Shown: piece after piece, positions 1-9,945 of the stretch
Numbering within the stretch: the first letter of the stretch is position 1
Layout of the letters: each line of letters begins with the position of its first letter
Source of the DNA: CAYMSF01 sp964392985
Lineage (GTDB): Bacteria > Verrucomicrobiota > Lentisphaeria > Victivallales > Victivallaceae
DNA length: 64,000 nucleotides
NCBI GenBank assembly: GCA_964392985.1
Contig: CAYMSF010000008.1
Span: 23,124 to 87,123 of the forward strand
Direction: 5' to 3'
Made by a program: the position numbers and the translations under genes
Notes under the pieces: model-generated
Database searches by the model: none
What the model was told of the DNA's origin: nothing
The model's input: only the letters and a program-made list of their open reading frames with translations

Positions 1-1028
1 CGACCAGTACTGCGATGCAGCGGGTCGAAAATGCCATTAATGATCAGTGCCGTTTTGACGGATATCCTGAATCAGTTCCGGCGATCATAAGCTCCATCGA
101 AGTTATTGATGGTGATGTTGTTGATCTTGATGCCACACAAATGGCAAAAAATCCTCTGCTCACTGATGTTGATACCATATTCCACTGCGCCGCTGATGTA
201 AATCTCGGCAAAGATGTTGACGGAAAAACTTTCAAAATAAATCTCGAAGGTACCAGAAACGTTCTGGCGCTGGCTAAATTATTAAATGTCAAAAAATTCC
301 ATTATGTCAGTACTGCTTATGTCGCCGGTTGCATTAAAGGCAGAGCGATGGAGGGCGATCCAATTGATTCCGGATTCAATAACTCCTATGAAAACAGTAA
401 GTATGAAGCCGAATTACTTGTTCGTGCTTCTAATATTCCCTTTACTGTCTATCGTCCATCCATTATCATCGGCAGACGTTCAGACGGGCGTATCCGCAAA
501 CCGCTGGCATTTTACCGCATCCTGGAATTTCTGGCAAAGTTGAAGAGCCATCGTTGTTCAAAATTGAATCTTGATGTTACCGACTGGGTTGATTTGCATG
601 TAAGCTTTAAAACGATTCCCTCCGATTATGTTTATTTTGTTCCAATCGACTATGTGCAGGAAACCATCAGTGCATTGTTTGAGCTTCCTGTTGCCAACAA
701 GACCTATCATCTTACCGGCGACTGTCCGGTCAGCACCATCATGATTGATGAAGTTATATGTAAAGTATTAAAGTTAAAAGGTGTCACGGTTGAAGAAGTT
801 GCTTCATGTCACACCATAGATGAAAAACTGCTGGCCAAGTTCCTCGGTGATTTGCTGCCGTATTTTTCTTCAGAAATCATTTTCGACCAGTCCAATATTA
901 TTCAGGCGCTGGGTCCTGATGTTTTGAAATGGAACATCGGCGAGGATGGACTGCGTAAAATGATGACATCATTCTTCGCCGATTATTACAAGAATGTTGA
1001 ATGGATACAAAAAGTAATTAACTCCTGA
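1..1028 (+). CDS. NAD(P)-binding SDR, thioester-reductase-like (5' partial)
   Basis: The reading frame is open to the left edge of the window (frame of position 3), so the beginning of the gene is missing, including the Gly-rich NAD(P)-binding turn expected at the start of the Rossmann fold. The visible 337 residues contain the IFHCAADVN segment, a STAYVAG strand and the catalytic YENSK (Tyr-x3-Lys) of extended short-chain dehydrogenases. They resemble the NAD_binding_4 / thioester-reductase group, which reduces acyl-thioesters or modifies nucleotide sugars. In that family the C-terminal part defines the substrate, and it is not diagnostic here. The stop is followed after 30 bases by the amidohydrolase. 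The substrate is unknown; the fold assignment is firm and the function is not. Confidence 0.75.
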   Translation, partial: TSTAMQRVENAINDQCRFDGYPESVPAIISSIEVIDGDVVDLDATQMAKNPLLTDVDTIFHCAADVNLGKDVDGKTFKINLEGTRNVLALAKLLNVKKFHYVSTAYVAGCIKGRAMEGDPIDSGFNNSYENSKYEAELLVRASNIPFTVYRPSIIIGRRSDGRIRKPLAFYRILEFLAKLKSHRCSKLNLDVTDWVDLHVSFKTIPSDYVYFVPIDYVQETISALFELPVANKTYHLTGDCPVSTIMIDEVICKVLKLKGVTVEEVASCHTIDEKLLAKFLGDLLPYFSSEIIFDQSNIIQALGPDVLKWNIGEDGLRKMMTSFFADYYKNVEWIQKVINS

Positions 1029-1058
1029 ATCCATATTACCACACTGATTTGAATCAAT

Positions 1059-1847
1059 ATGGTTATTGATTTTCATACCCATTTTTATCCCCCGAAAATT
1101 GTTGAACGGGCATTGTCTGCCATCGCCAGTTTTCCCGATATCAGCCCCGCGACTGACGGCACCGCAGAAGGCTTGATGCGTTCCATGAAAGCAGCCGGGA
1201 TAGACTGTTCCGTCGGCTTACCGCTGGCTAACACTCCGGACAATGTTCGCGGCGTTAACCGCTGGGCGGCCTCACATAATCAATATCCGACCTTGCTCAT
1301 CGGTTCAATTCATCCTGATTGCGATGATCCAGTCAAAAACATCCGCGAAATAGCCGCACTGGGACTAAAGGGAATCAAGGTTCACCCGGAATACCAGAAA
1401 TTCAGTTTTACAGAAACCAGACTTGACCCGATATGGGAAACGTGTATTGAATGCGGATTATTCGTCCTGACTCATGTTGGCGCAGATATTTGCTTCCCGC
1501 CGCCATATCACAGCAATCCCAGGGAACTTCGCGACTTTCACGAACGCTTTCCCGCACTGAAATTAGTGATTGCCCATTTTGGCGGTTGGCGGATGTGGGA
1601 TGATGCGGAAAAATATTTAATCGGTCAGCCTGTTTTTCTTGATACCGCCTTCACCGCCGGTTTCCTTCCCGCTGAACGCATTACCGCAATGATTAAACGG
1701 CACGGGGCTGAACGCATTATTTTCGGCACCGACAGTCCCTGGCGGGATCAACAGAAGGAACTTGATTTTTACCGCAATCTTCCTCTCTCTGATGCCGAAA
1801 AAGAGCTTATCTTTTACCGCAATGCCGCCGGCCTGCTTGGGTTATAA
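1059..1847 (+). CDS. Amidohydrolase family 2 (ACMSD-like) metal-dependent hydrolase
   Basis: This is a 262-residue TIM-barrel hydrolase. The metal-binding pattern of the amidohydrolase superfamily is visible: His-x-His at residues 6 and 8 (DFHTHFYP), further histidines in KVHPEYQ, LTHVGAD and IAHFGG, and the final Asp in FGTDSPW near residue 227. Family members hydrolyse or decarboxylate small cyclic or carboxylated substrates in the cytoplasm; the true substrate cannot be read from sequence. No signal peptide is seen. There is no good Shine-Dalgarno, and the ATG lies 30 bases after the SDR stop, so it is probably co-transcribed with that gene. Confidence 0.8.
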   Translation: MVIDFHTHFYPPKIVERALSAIASFPDISPATDGTAEGLMRSMKAAGIDCSVGLPLANTPDNVRGVNRWAASHNQYPTLLIGSIHPDCDDPVKNIREIAALGLKGIKVHPEYQKFSFTETRLDPIWETCIECGLFVLTHVGADICFPPPYHSNPRELRDFHERFPALKLVIAHFGGWRMWDDAEKYLIGQPVFLDTAFTAGFLPAERITAMIKRHGAERIIFGTDSPWRDQQKELDFYRNLPLSDAEKELIFYRNAAGLLGL

Positions 1848-1924
1848 CGTTTCCGTTGGAATCTGAAGTATGTTTCAAATCCGGCAGGAGTAAAATCTTA
1901 TATTCCCCTGCCAGTAATGAAAAA

Positions 1925-1963
1925 CGCCCAATCTTTCCCTGCCATACAGAGAAAAATTGGGCG
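1925..1963 (-). terminator. Intrinsic terminator after the vWA/small-peptide unit
   Basis: An 8-bp perfect stem (CGCCCAAT 1925-1932 with ATTGGGCG 1956-1963) extends inward with a few mismatches. Read on the minus strand it is followed directly by TTTTT. It lies 65 bases beyond the small ORF and ends the minus-strand unit. Confidence 0.65.
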
Positions 1964-2028
1964 CAAACAAGTTCGTAAACGGAAAAATCAAAACAGAAAT
2001 AATTGATTTTTCCGGCGACACTGCAAAG

Positions 2029-2109
2029 TTAAACTTGGTCGGTAAATACCTTATACAAAAAGTGAGTGCCGATAACCATTCCCGGAAGAAAAAACAATAC
2101 AAACATCAT
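2029..2109 (-). CDS. Putative 26-residue single-pass membrane peptide
   Basis: This 27-codon frame is too short for normal gene finders. It reads M-M-F-V-L-F-F-L-P-G-M-V-I-G-T-H and continues with FLYKVFTDQV, so about 18 N-terminal residues form a hydrophobic helix with a short polar tail. A perfect GGAGG lies 6 bases before the first ATG (2116-2120), which is the main reason to call it. A competing ATG at 2114 opens only two codons before a stop. It sits 65 bases downstream of the vWA gene on the same strand and just before an intrinsic terminator. Nothing is known of its function; a small regulatory or toxin-like membrane peptide is possible. Translation is supported by context only. Confidence 0.45.
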   Translation of the reverse strand: MMFVLFFLPGMVIGTHFLYKVFTDQV

Positions 2110-2174
2110 TTCATACCTCCATGTTCAGAGTTAATCGTATCCTCAACCTAGGCATTTTTTGAATTTTCCATCGG

Positions 2175-2774
2175 TCAATTCTGCTTTCTAGGTCTTGCCC
2201 GGATTTTTTCAGATTCACAATAAAGACGGGCGCAGGCCTTGACAGATAATTCCTCATTATCAACGAAAGCACAAGTTGAGTCTGCGACAAAACCCATTGT
2301 TTCCCCAACCGCAAAAGCATCTTGATTGGCGGCAAGATAAGCAAAGACCCAGTTATACTGATTCGTCTGCCGGTCAATTCGTTCCTTTACATCTTTCAGG
2401 GTGAATTTCTTGCTGGCGTTTTCTTCGCCGTCGGTAACAATCGCAACCAGCACATTATCAGGACGCTCCGATTCCGGCATTGCGGCAAGTTCCATACCCA
2501 AAGTATCGATGGCAGTACAAACGGCGTCATACAAAGCCGTAGAACCAGTGCAAACATAATCATCCATGAAATCAGCTTTATAAAGCTTGGCATCGGCTTT
2601 GTCAACGATTCTTGATGTTGTTGAGGAAAATTGATAAATATCAAATAACGTTTTTCCTGGAAATTTCTGTTGTGCCAGCATAAAATTGTTGACGGTGCCT
2701 TTGATGTCCTCTTGAATACTTGCCATGGATCCGGAAGCGTCAAGAACGATGCAGATGTGAAGATAGTCTTGCAT
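2175..2774 (-). CDS. von Willebrand factor type A domain protein
   Basis: This 199-residue protein consists of one vWA domain. The metal-ion-dependent adhesion site is intact: D12-A-S14-G-S16, the Thr of CTGSTALYD and the Asp of VTDGEEN. No signal peptide or membrane segment is seen, so it is cytoplasmic. Such stand-alone vWA proteins usually act as Mg-dependent scaffolds for partner proteins and occur in stress-response loci of the TerY type. GAGGG precedes the ATG by about 6 bases, and a sigma-70-like promoter lies upstream. The partner is not evident unless it is the small membrane peptide encoded directly downstream. Confidence 0.8.
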   Translation of the reverse strand: MQDYLHICIVLDASGSMASIQEDIKGTVNNFMLAQQKFPGKTLFDIYQFSSTTSRIVDKADAKLYKADFMDDYVCTGSTALYDAVCTAIDTLGMELAAMPESERPDNVLVAIVTDGEENASKKFTLKDVKERIDRQTNQYNWVFAYLAANQDAFAVGETMGFVADSTCAFVDNEELSVKACARLYCESEKIRARPRKQN

Positions 2775-2817
2775 AATTTTCCCTCTTAATTATTAATTAC
2801 TATAGAACCCTCTGTCT

Positions 2818-2847
2818 ATAACATAATTCTAATCGGGAATTTGTCAA
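2818..2847 (-). promoter_or_regulatory. Sigma-70-like promoter for the vWA gene
   Basis: On the minus strand TTGACA (2842-2847) is followed after 16 bases by TATGTT (2820-2825), or after 18 bases by TGTTAT (2818-2823). It lies about 45 bases upstream of the vWA start. Confidence 0.5.
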
Positions 2848-2986
2848 GCCTTGTTTTGCAGAAAAATAAAAAATGATCAAAAATAGCTTCAGATTAATAT
2901 AAATGAATATATTAATGACGTATTTATAGTACGCCTGTTTGTTGTATAAATTCAGCTAAACTTAATACTATCCACATAAAACAGTA

Positions 2987-5900
2987 CTATTGACCGACAA
3001 TAAATTTATTTTCATTGGAATTGGATTTTAGCTGAGGGGCATATACGGCCCTGACGGTGGCAGGAATAGCGCTGAATATACCTTGAATCTCCGCTTTTAC
3101 CCGATAGGTAAGCGCATATCTGCCACGCTGCAGAGAACGCAAATAAAATTTAACGGTATTGTTGCGATATTCCACATACGCGCCGTGGTTGCCATAAGAA
3201 TATCCGCTGAGGATTTGCTGTGGTTCAAATCCCGGCACTTTATAATCAGTCAATTCGAGATATTCATAATCATTGGCGGCATCGACGATGAGTTCAATTT
3301 CAATAATATCGCCGGGCTTAATGTGTTCATTTTCCTTGATTGCCGTCTTTTTAAAGACAGGAGCATTCTGAATTTGTGGTGAACCGCCGATACCTGGCGC
3401 GGGTCTGCCGGCAACCTCTTCGGTGACACGATAATAGCGGCGATCGATTTTAACTTCACTTCCAGAGGCGGTAATAAATTTTTCCAGTGAAAAATATGAC
3501 AGCGCAGTATTGTGGTAGAGATTGCCGGAACCGTCGCGGCGGATTTCTATGGTATGTTTGCCGGAACGCAGTTCACTGCCGGCGATTTGCAATTCAAAAT
3601 CCTCCTGCATTGTTTTTCCCGCCGGCAATGCCCCTTTCTTACGCAACTGCCCGTCAAAATAAATTTCGGCGTTCATCCTGGCGTTGTTCTCGCCGGAGGC
3701 GACAAAATATCCGGCAAGGGCATCGACACAGAGCGCGGTATCCCGGATTGAATGCCAATATACGGCATTCCTGCGGTTGGTCGCCAGATAACGGGCCAGC
3801 CCGCGAGTAATGTTATCGCGCGGTGAACATGCGGTCAAAAGTTTCAGATAATAAGCTTGAGTCACAATTTCATCACCATACCAGTTCCACCAGCAATTAT
3901 TACCGGGCAATTTGATATATGCGGTCTGATTCTCCGGATTTTCAAATACATATTGTTTCAGGTTGGTCAATATCATTTTCAGGCGTTCTGAATCATTTAA
4001 CTCTTTCATACTCAACCCCATCAATGCCAGCGCCGATAAAGAAAGATTATTGCGTCTGGCATAGATTAGATCGGTCATGGCTTGATTGCGCTCGCCGCCC
4101 TGAATTAACACATATAATACCGTCGCATCAATATTGCTGACAGACAGCGGTTGTTTTTTCTCATCGGCACGGCGATAGCGCTGCAGGGAATTATTCTGCC
4201 ATGCTTTCAGCCAGGCGATACCGCGACTGAAGACATTTTCATCAATTGCCAAACCGCTCTTCTTTGCCTGAATCAAGCCCTGGACAACTGTCGCTGTAGT
4301 ATCAGGCCACGAGGTTTCGCTCGTCCCGGAAAACCAGCCCCAGCCGCCATCGACATTCTGCATGATTGCAATTTTCTCAAGCGAAGTCTGAATAATAGTC
4401 TGTAGTTTTGCTGGATCCGTAACTGGCGCTGCAGGAAATTCACTATTTTCATTCGAAACCATGTGGCGCGGCTTGATGTCAGCAAGGACGATGCCAAATT
4501 TCTTCAATGCGGCGTCTGCGGTCGCCGCCGATGCAAACCGGCTGGTTATGCCAATGGTATCATTGCCGTTGAACCCGGCCAGATACGGCAATGCTTCAAC
4601 AATCGCGCTGGCGATGCTTGAGGAACATTTCACCGACAATAACGCTGATTCAGGAATCCGTTCATCAGGGATATTCAGCGTAATAAATATTTTACTGTGT
4701 TCATCATCGGTCAAACAGCCGGAGGAGGCAATCTGTTTCTCCTGACCATGGAGTAAAACCGGGATATCCAGCCGGACTGCGTCACTTGCCGCCTTGCCGG
4801 CGGCATTTACTTCAATGGCGGCATTGCCATTTTTAAATGCCCGGACTCTCCATTCACAAACGGCTTGACCGTCAGGGAAGACATTAACTTCACGATCGGC
4901 AGTATCAATTGAACGAATGGCCTCCCCCTCCAAACGCAGGGAAACTGTTGCCAACTCTGAGGTTTTCATATAGTTGTGAACAATTCCGGTGATGGTGGCT
5001 TCGTCATCCTCAGTCAGGAATCGCGGAATAATCAGTCTAATCAGAAAATTCTTGTTTACCACCAGTTCCGCCTCGCCCTGCCCGACATTGACATCGGCGC
5101 CGATACCCCATGCCCGGATTTTCCATGCGGTGAGATTATCGGGGAGATTGACAAATATTTCCGCTTCGCCGGATGCGCCGGTTTTTACGTCAGCCATCCA
5201 TAACAGGCTGTCGGCAAAATTCTTCCTGACCGTGGTTACGGCAGAATCATCAGATGCCGGAGCCGGAGCGCTACTCTGCAGTTCGGTCATCCTGTCCGCT
5301 TGTGCATCAGCGCCATTACCGGCTACTGCTGGTGACATAGCCGCCATGGCAGACGCTTTGTAGACTACGCCAAGTGATTGTCGCTTACCGCGACCGGAAA
5401 ATGCATAGCCGAATCCGTTCAACGGTTGCATTCTTTTGTCATCATTGGCATACAAGTTATAAAATTTTGAACTCAAATTAGATTGATAATTCGGGTAAAA
5501 ATAGCGAATCCAGCTCCAGAAAAAGGTATTTATATCCGGTACATTGGAACCGCCGCTGATATATTCGATGGCTTTGTCATAACCGGTTATCGCCAGATGA
5601 GCCGCAACCGGCTTGCCGGAAAAATCTGTTACCTTGATTTTCAAACCGGCTTTTTGTCCCGGCTTAAATGTTTTCTCAGATGGCACAACGGTTATATTCA
5701 ACACCTTTTTCTCCGGTGGCACCAGCAATTGTTTAACTTCATTATATATTTTCCCATTCGCCACCATCCATGCCTCAACAAAAACGTTGGGCATATCAGC
5801 GTTGCGGATATTAATACTGGATTTTACCACATGATCACGCACTTCCAGCAATTCCGGCATGGCGGCATCTTTATTCTGTTCGACCCGTGAAAAGAGCAGT

Positions 5901-8900
5901 ACGGTTGCGTCTTTATTGCCGGCGCCGATAACCATATCCGCGCTGTCTCCTGCTTGATATTCCGACCTGTTGGTCAATATCTCCAGCGGTTGAAACGCGT
6001 AGTTTTCATCAACGATTTTTTCTCCAAAAACGCGCACTTGACATTTGCCGCGAATAGTGTTTCCGGTAGTGTCGGTAATATCACAATTGACGCGGTATAA
6101 CCCGGCATCTCCGGTTTTAAATTTAAAAGTACCGGTACCATCAAGATTCAACTTTGCCTCTTTAACGGTATATTCTGAGATTTTTCCATTTTTATCAACA
6201 TTATTACGGGTTATTTTAATGACGGCAGTGCCGGTAACATTTTTATTGTCAGCGGTGAACGCCTGAACATTTAATGCCACAGAATCATCGGTACGGTAAT
6301 AACCGTTCTCAGTCCAGCAGAATACTTTAAACGGTTTCCCTGCGGTAATGAGAGATTTTGTTGCATAAACGGTATGACCGGAACTGTCTTCCGCCTCGGC
6401 AGTAACCACATAACGGCAGTCAACATTGCCGTATAACGCCTTGACCGCGGCAGTATCAAGTGAAAGTTCCAAGTTGCCGGATTTGTCAGTAAGCGCCTCT
6501 CCCGACATTACCATTTCCGGTATGCCGTCGGTCGGACAAGGAATGCCGTTGCGGATATAATTTCTGCCATTTGTCGCGCGTTTGGAATCATCACCGTAGA
6601 GCCAGCGCCATGGTGTCGGTGGAAACAGGGTATCTGGCAAAAAATAGCGGGTAACTTTGTACCGTACTTTAGCTTGAACCACCGGCGCGCCGAAATAATA
6701 GGCGACATTCAGCCGGAAAGTCAAAGGGTCACCGGTTTTTGTCATTTTTTCCGGCACGGATAAATCTATTTCATATTCAGGCTTGACATATTCCTCCACC
6801 TTGAAACTTGCGCCGCCGCCATATTCAACCGTCGCAACATAATAAGTGCCAAGTTCTGCGCCGGCGGGAAGAGTGAAACTGCCGTCTATCGCGCCATTCT
6901 GGTCAATTACCATACTTTGTTCAAAGACCTTCTGTCCACGCGGACTGTTTACTGTGACAGTGCATTTTTTGCCTGGCCATTCTTGAACATTGCGTTCATA
7001 TTCAGCATTCCTGATCCAATATTTGAATGATACTTTCTGTCCGGGTCTGTAAACGGGACAGTCGGTGATACAGAACAATTTGCGTTTGGCATCACTGTCC
7101 GCTTCATTGCCATACTTGTAAAACCATGAATAATTCTGCACGGCCATTTTGCCATCGGCGGATTTGGCGGTAACCAGATATTGGTGGTTCTGCCGCAATT
7201 TAGTTGAGTCCATCAAATAAAAACCGCGATAATCTGTCTCGACATCAAATTCGTGTAAAGAGATACGGTACCGACTGCCAAGGCGTTTCATTTCCTCTTT
7301 ATCCGTAACATACTCCCGCTGAACGCCGAAGAAACTAAGTTTTGCCGGCAGCGGCTTGCCGGTAACGGCATCCAGCACTGCATAAAACCGGGTATTCCCC
7401 GAAGTCTTGCCAATGATTGCCGCGTCAGCAACCCACAATACCTGCATAGGATTGTTTCCGCCTGGCAGCGCGGCTTTGACAAGATAGGCGCCGGCTGCGG
7501 TAACTGGAACTGTGATTGGAGAAACTGAGTCCCAGTGTCTGGGGTCGGGAGACAATTTTTCGTTGAATGCGGCAGCGTTTTCCAGAAGATACTTGCCACC
7601 GTTACGGTTTATGAGGCAATTACCGATTTCATCTGGGCTGTAATTACATGCTTCCAAGGACTTATCCATCGTACCGCGACGCAAAGCCTCTTTGATATCG
7701 TTCACGAAAAGTTCAACATTAATCCGTCGCACCGTGATATCCACCGCCGGGGCATTGCGGTATTGCAAATACAATACCGGTTTCTCGCCGGATGCGAAAA
7801 CTCCGGCTTCTTTAAAACTGCCAAGATTGCCGGTAATCTGTTCCAGGCTGCGGGTATAACTTTTATTTTTATCCTCACCAAACCTTGTCAGTAATTTGCG
7901 GTAATATTCCGCGGCCCGGTCATATTGCATGCGTGATTGATATATTTGCGCCAGCATTGACATTGATGACGCCGCAAAAGGTGATTTCGATTCGGCAATT
8001 TTTTGAAAAATTTTAATATAATTATATTCTGCGGGCATTTTTATTTTTTTAATGCCGTTGGCCAATCCGGCAATCGTTTCATCATCGGTCAATTTATATA
8101 GTGCAAACGGACCGTCATCAAACGCCGCGGAATTATCGTTGCGGTTAGTCAGCCATGCCGCGGTTTGAACTCCAAACTCCCGATAAAGAAATTGTGCAAA
8201 ATCAAATTGCGCCGCTTCGTAACCGCATTTCTCCGCCATCTGCAACGACCAGCGCCAGCGTTCACCGTCATTGGCGGCGCTATTCCATCCTGCCGGAATA
8301 CGGTAGTATACGGGTTTGCCGTCACTATCAACCGGCGCGCCGATGACATTCATCCGACCCATCATAAAATTACCGAACATTCTAACGTATGGCGGCATGA
8401 GTGAAAGATTGGTAAGATATTGCAGTTTATATGAATCAGAGCCGCCGCGTCCGTCTTGCAGCGCCTGTCCCAGCGTTAAATAAAGTTCAACATTCTTTTT
8501 GTCCGCAGAATTGGAGTCTGAAACTATTTCAAGCGCCTTCACCAGTAATCGCAAGGCGGTAATACGGTCACGTTCTGATGTGGCAACCGACTCACCGCCA
8601 CCACTGTAATATCCCCGGATAAACTCGCCACCGATCAAAAAACCGCTATGGTCAATCCGGAGGTATCCCTTCGCTACCGCCTCCAACATGACGGGATTAT
8701 CAGGATATCGCGCCAGAACATCAGCGCTGAACTGGTCAAATTGTGCGACCTCCCCCAACCGTTCAAGACATTCCACCGCCTTTGAATAGACAACGCCGGG
8801 AGCGTCAAGTTTCTCACTTTTGAACAATGACTCGCGGTAAATATTGAAAGCATCTTTAAAATTACCGTTTTTCTGTTCTTTGCGTGCGTTTTTCAGCGAT

Positions 8901-8980
8901 GGATCTGATTCGGCATACAATATCCCGCCTGAACCAAGCAGCAACAATACCAGCAAATGCATAATTAGTTTCATATTCAT
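2987..8980 (-). CDS. Giant secreted alpha-2-macroglobulin family protein lacking the thioester motif
   Basis: This is a roughly 1997-residue protein. An in-frame TTG lies one codon upstream, but GGAG precedes the ATG at 8980 by 4 bases and the ATG at 8974 by 10, so one of these is the likely start. A signal peptide (hydrophobic LIMHLLVLLLLGSGG, cleavage near YA-ES) leads into TPR-like repeats to about residue 400, then macroglobulin domains. An Ala/Ser-rich stretch near residue 1210 occupies the bait position. The A2M core WMADVKTGASGEAEIF is near 1260, and an alpha/alpha barrel follows at about 1440-1740. Bacterial macroglobulins trap proteases in the periplasm. The CxEQ thioester expected in the barrel is absent: the matching place reads NDTIGITSRF near residue 1475. 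It should therefore act without covalent capture, if it traps proteases at all. It appears monocistronic, with no PBP1C partner next to it. Confidence 0.9.
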   Translation of the reverse strand: MNMKLIMHLLVLLLLGSGGILYAESDPSLKNARKEQKNGNFKDAFNIYRESLFKSEKLDAPGVVYSKAVECLERLGEVAQFDQFSADVLARYPDNPVMLEAVAKGYLRIDHSGFLIGGEFIRGYYSGGGESVATSERDRITALRLLVKALEIVSDSNSADKKNVELYLTLGQALQDGRGGSDSYKLQYLTNLSLMPPYVRMFGNFMMGRMNVIGAPVDSDGKPVYYRIPAGWNSAANDGERWRWSLQMAEKCGYEAAQFDFAQFLYREFGVQTAAWLTNRNDNSAAFDDGPFALYKLTDDETIAGLANGIKKIKMPAEYNYIKIFQKIAESKSPFAASSMSMLAQIYQSRMQYDRAAEYYRKLLTRFGEDKNKSYTRSLEQITGNLGSFKEAGVFASGEKPVLYLQYRNAPAVDITVRRINVELFVNDIKEALRRGTMDKSLEACNYSPDEIGNCLINRNGGKYLLENAAAFNEKLSPDPRHWDSVSPITVPVTAAGAYLVKAALPGGNNPMQVLWVADAAIIGKTSGNTRFYAVLDAVTGKPLPAKLSFFGVQREYVTDKEEMKRLGSRYRISLHEFDVETDYRGFYLMDSTKLRQNHQYLVTAKSADGKMAVQNYSWFYKYGNEADSDAKRKLFCITDCPVYRPGQKVSFKYWIRNAEYERNVQEWPGKKCTVTVNSPRGQKVFEQSMVIDQNGAIDGSFTLPAGAELGTYYVATVEYGGGASFKVEEYVKPEYEIDLSVPEKMTKTGDPLTFRLNVAYYFGAPVVQAKVRYKVTRYFLPDTLFPPTPWRWLYGDDSKRATNGRNYIRNGIPCPTDGIPEMVMSGEALTDKSGNLELSLDTAAVKALYGNVDCRYVVTAEAEDSSGHTVYATKSLITAGKPFKVFCWTENGYYRTDDSVALNVQAFTADNKNVTGTAVIKITRNNVDKNGKISEYTVKEAKLNLDGTGTFKFKTGDAGLYRVNCDITDTTGNTIRGKCQVRVFGEKIVDENYAFQPLEILTNRSEYQAGDSADMVIGAGNKDATVLLFSRVEQNKDAAMPELLEVRDHVVKSSINIRNADMPNVFVEAWMVANGKIYNEVKQLLVPPEKKVLNITVVPSEKTFKPGQKAGLKIKVTDFSGKPVAAHLAITGYDKAIEYISGGSNVPDINTFFWSWIRYFYPNYQSNLSSKFYNLYANDDKRMQPLNGFGYAFSGRGKRQSLGVVYKASAMAAMSPAVAGNGADAQADRMTELQSSAPAPASDDSAVTTVRKNFADSLLWMADVKTGASGEAEIFVNLPDNLTAWKIRAWGIGADVNVGQGEAELVVNKNFLIRLIIPRFLTEDDEATITGIVHNYMKTSELATVSLRLEGEAIRSIDTADREVNVFPDGQAVCEWRVRAFKNGNAAIEVNAAGKAASDAVRLDIPVLLHGQEKQIASSGCLTDDEHSKIFITLNIPDERIPESALLSVKCSSSIASAIVEALPYLAGFNGNDTIGITSRFASAATADAALKKFGIVLADIKPRHMVSNENSEFPAAPVTDPAKLQTIIQTSLEKIAIMQNVDGGWGWFSGTSETSWPDTTATVVQGLIQAKKSGLAIDENVFSRGIAWLKAWQNNSLQRYRRADEKKQPLSVSNIDATVLYVLIQGGERNQAMTDLIYARRNNLSLSALALMGLSMKELNDSERLKMILTNLKQYVFENPENQTAYIKLPGNNCWWNWYGDEIVTQAYYLKLLTACSPRDNITRGLARYLATNRRNAVYWHSIRDTALCVDALAGYFVASGENNARMNAEIYFDGQLRKKGALPAGKTMQEDFELQIAGSELRSGKHTIEIRRDGSGNLYHNTALSYFSLEKFITASGSEVKIDRRYYRVTEEVAGRPAPGIGGSPQIQNAPVFKKTAIKENEHIKPGDIIEIELIVDAANDYEYLELTDYKVPGFEPQQILSGYSYGNHGAYVEYRNNTVKFYLRSLQRGRYALTYRVKAEIQGIFSAIPATVRAVYAPQLKSNSNENKFIVGQ

Positions 8981-9153
8981 CAATCTCCAATTCCCGGCAA
9001 TAAATCAAAGTTTACATTGCAGGAGGTTTAATAAAGTCCAATAATAATAATCTACCCTGCTACATTCATGAAATCAATCAAAATCATGCCTGGCGATTCA
9101 TTAAAACTGATTCATAACGCCTGGTAACGGCGATTTCATGCCGGTGAAAACCG

Positions 9154-9945
9154 TCAGTAATGCAATTTACGGAATGCGACAGGGGAAATATTGCGCATAG
9201 TGGTAAAAACGCGGGTCAGGTAGTGACGGTCACAAAAGCCGGAGGCGGCGGCAATCTCGTCAATGCCAAGTTTGGAAAACCGCAACATTATGCACGCCTG
9301 AGCAATGCGGTGTCTGGCGAGAAACGCTTGAGGCGGCAGACCGGTCTGAGTTTTAAAGAGTCTGGCGAATGAGTTGATGCTCATGCCAGCACCGTTTGCA
9401 AGCATTTGATTGGAGATGGTATGCTGAAAATTTGTTTCAATATAATTAATGGCGGCGGCGACGCGCGGATCATATCCGGAGCAAATCAAATCCTGTTCAG
9501 GTATTTTTGCCAGTGCTTGATGGCACAAAGACAGAATTTCCAATGAAATACTGATAGATGATACCGGCGGCTGCAAAATTCCCTCACTGATTTTATTAAT
9601 TCGTGACAAATCGCAAGAGGTAAGCTCAAAAGAATAAATTTTGCCGGAAATATCAGCGAATGGCGATGAGACCTGAAAATGGATATAAAAATGGTCAACG
9701 TCCCGCTCAAGTGATGAACTGTATCTGGTATCCGGTGAAATTAACAGCATTTGACCGGGAGACAGTTTGTAAACGCCGGCATCAGCACGAACTGTTGCAC
9801 CCGGTGTCGCGTTAACGTAAATCCGCCAGAATGGTGCCGCCAGGTTGGCATGATTCCAACTTCCGGCAATCAAGCGGTCGTTGCGGCAAAGCAGAACTTT
9901 GATTTCCGGATGATAAAAAAAATTGTCCGGTGAGTTCATTTTCAT
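9154..9945 (-). CDS. AraC-family transcriptional regulator
   Basis: The protein has 263 residues. An N-terminal cupin-like sensing part contains GVYKLSPGQMLLISPDTRY. The C-terminal double helix-turn-helix of the AraC type runs from NYIETNFQH to GFCDRHYLTRVF and PVAFRK. I place the start at 9945, where its ATG overlaps the sdaA stop as ATGA; GTG 9960 and ATG 9951 are alternatives. The overlap means it is translationally coupled to the serine dehydratase gene, suggesting that it controls this unit or responds to its metabolite. The ligand is unknown. Confidence 0.85.
   Translation of the reverse strand: MKMNSPDNFFYHPEIKVLLCRNDRLIAGSWNHANLAAPFWRIYVNATPGATVRADAGVYKLSPGQMLLISPDTRYSSSLERDVDHFYIHFQVSSPFADISGKIYSFELTSCDLSRINKISEGILQPPVSSISISLEILSLCHQALAKIPEQDLICSGYDPRVAAAINYIETNFQHTISNQMLANGAGMSINSFARLFKTQTGLPPQAFLARHRIAQACIMLRFSKLGIDEIAAASGFCDRHYLTRVFTTMRNISPVAFRKLHY

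Noticed and set aside
1957..2151. 64-codon plus-strand frame opposite the small peptide
   Set aside because: No ribosome-binding site; it crosses the terminator hairpin and the better supported minus-strand peptide.
2111..2377. 88-codon minus-strand frame overlapping the vWA gene end
   Set aside because: Out of frame with the vWA gene, no start signal and no protein-like pattern; a shadow.
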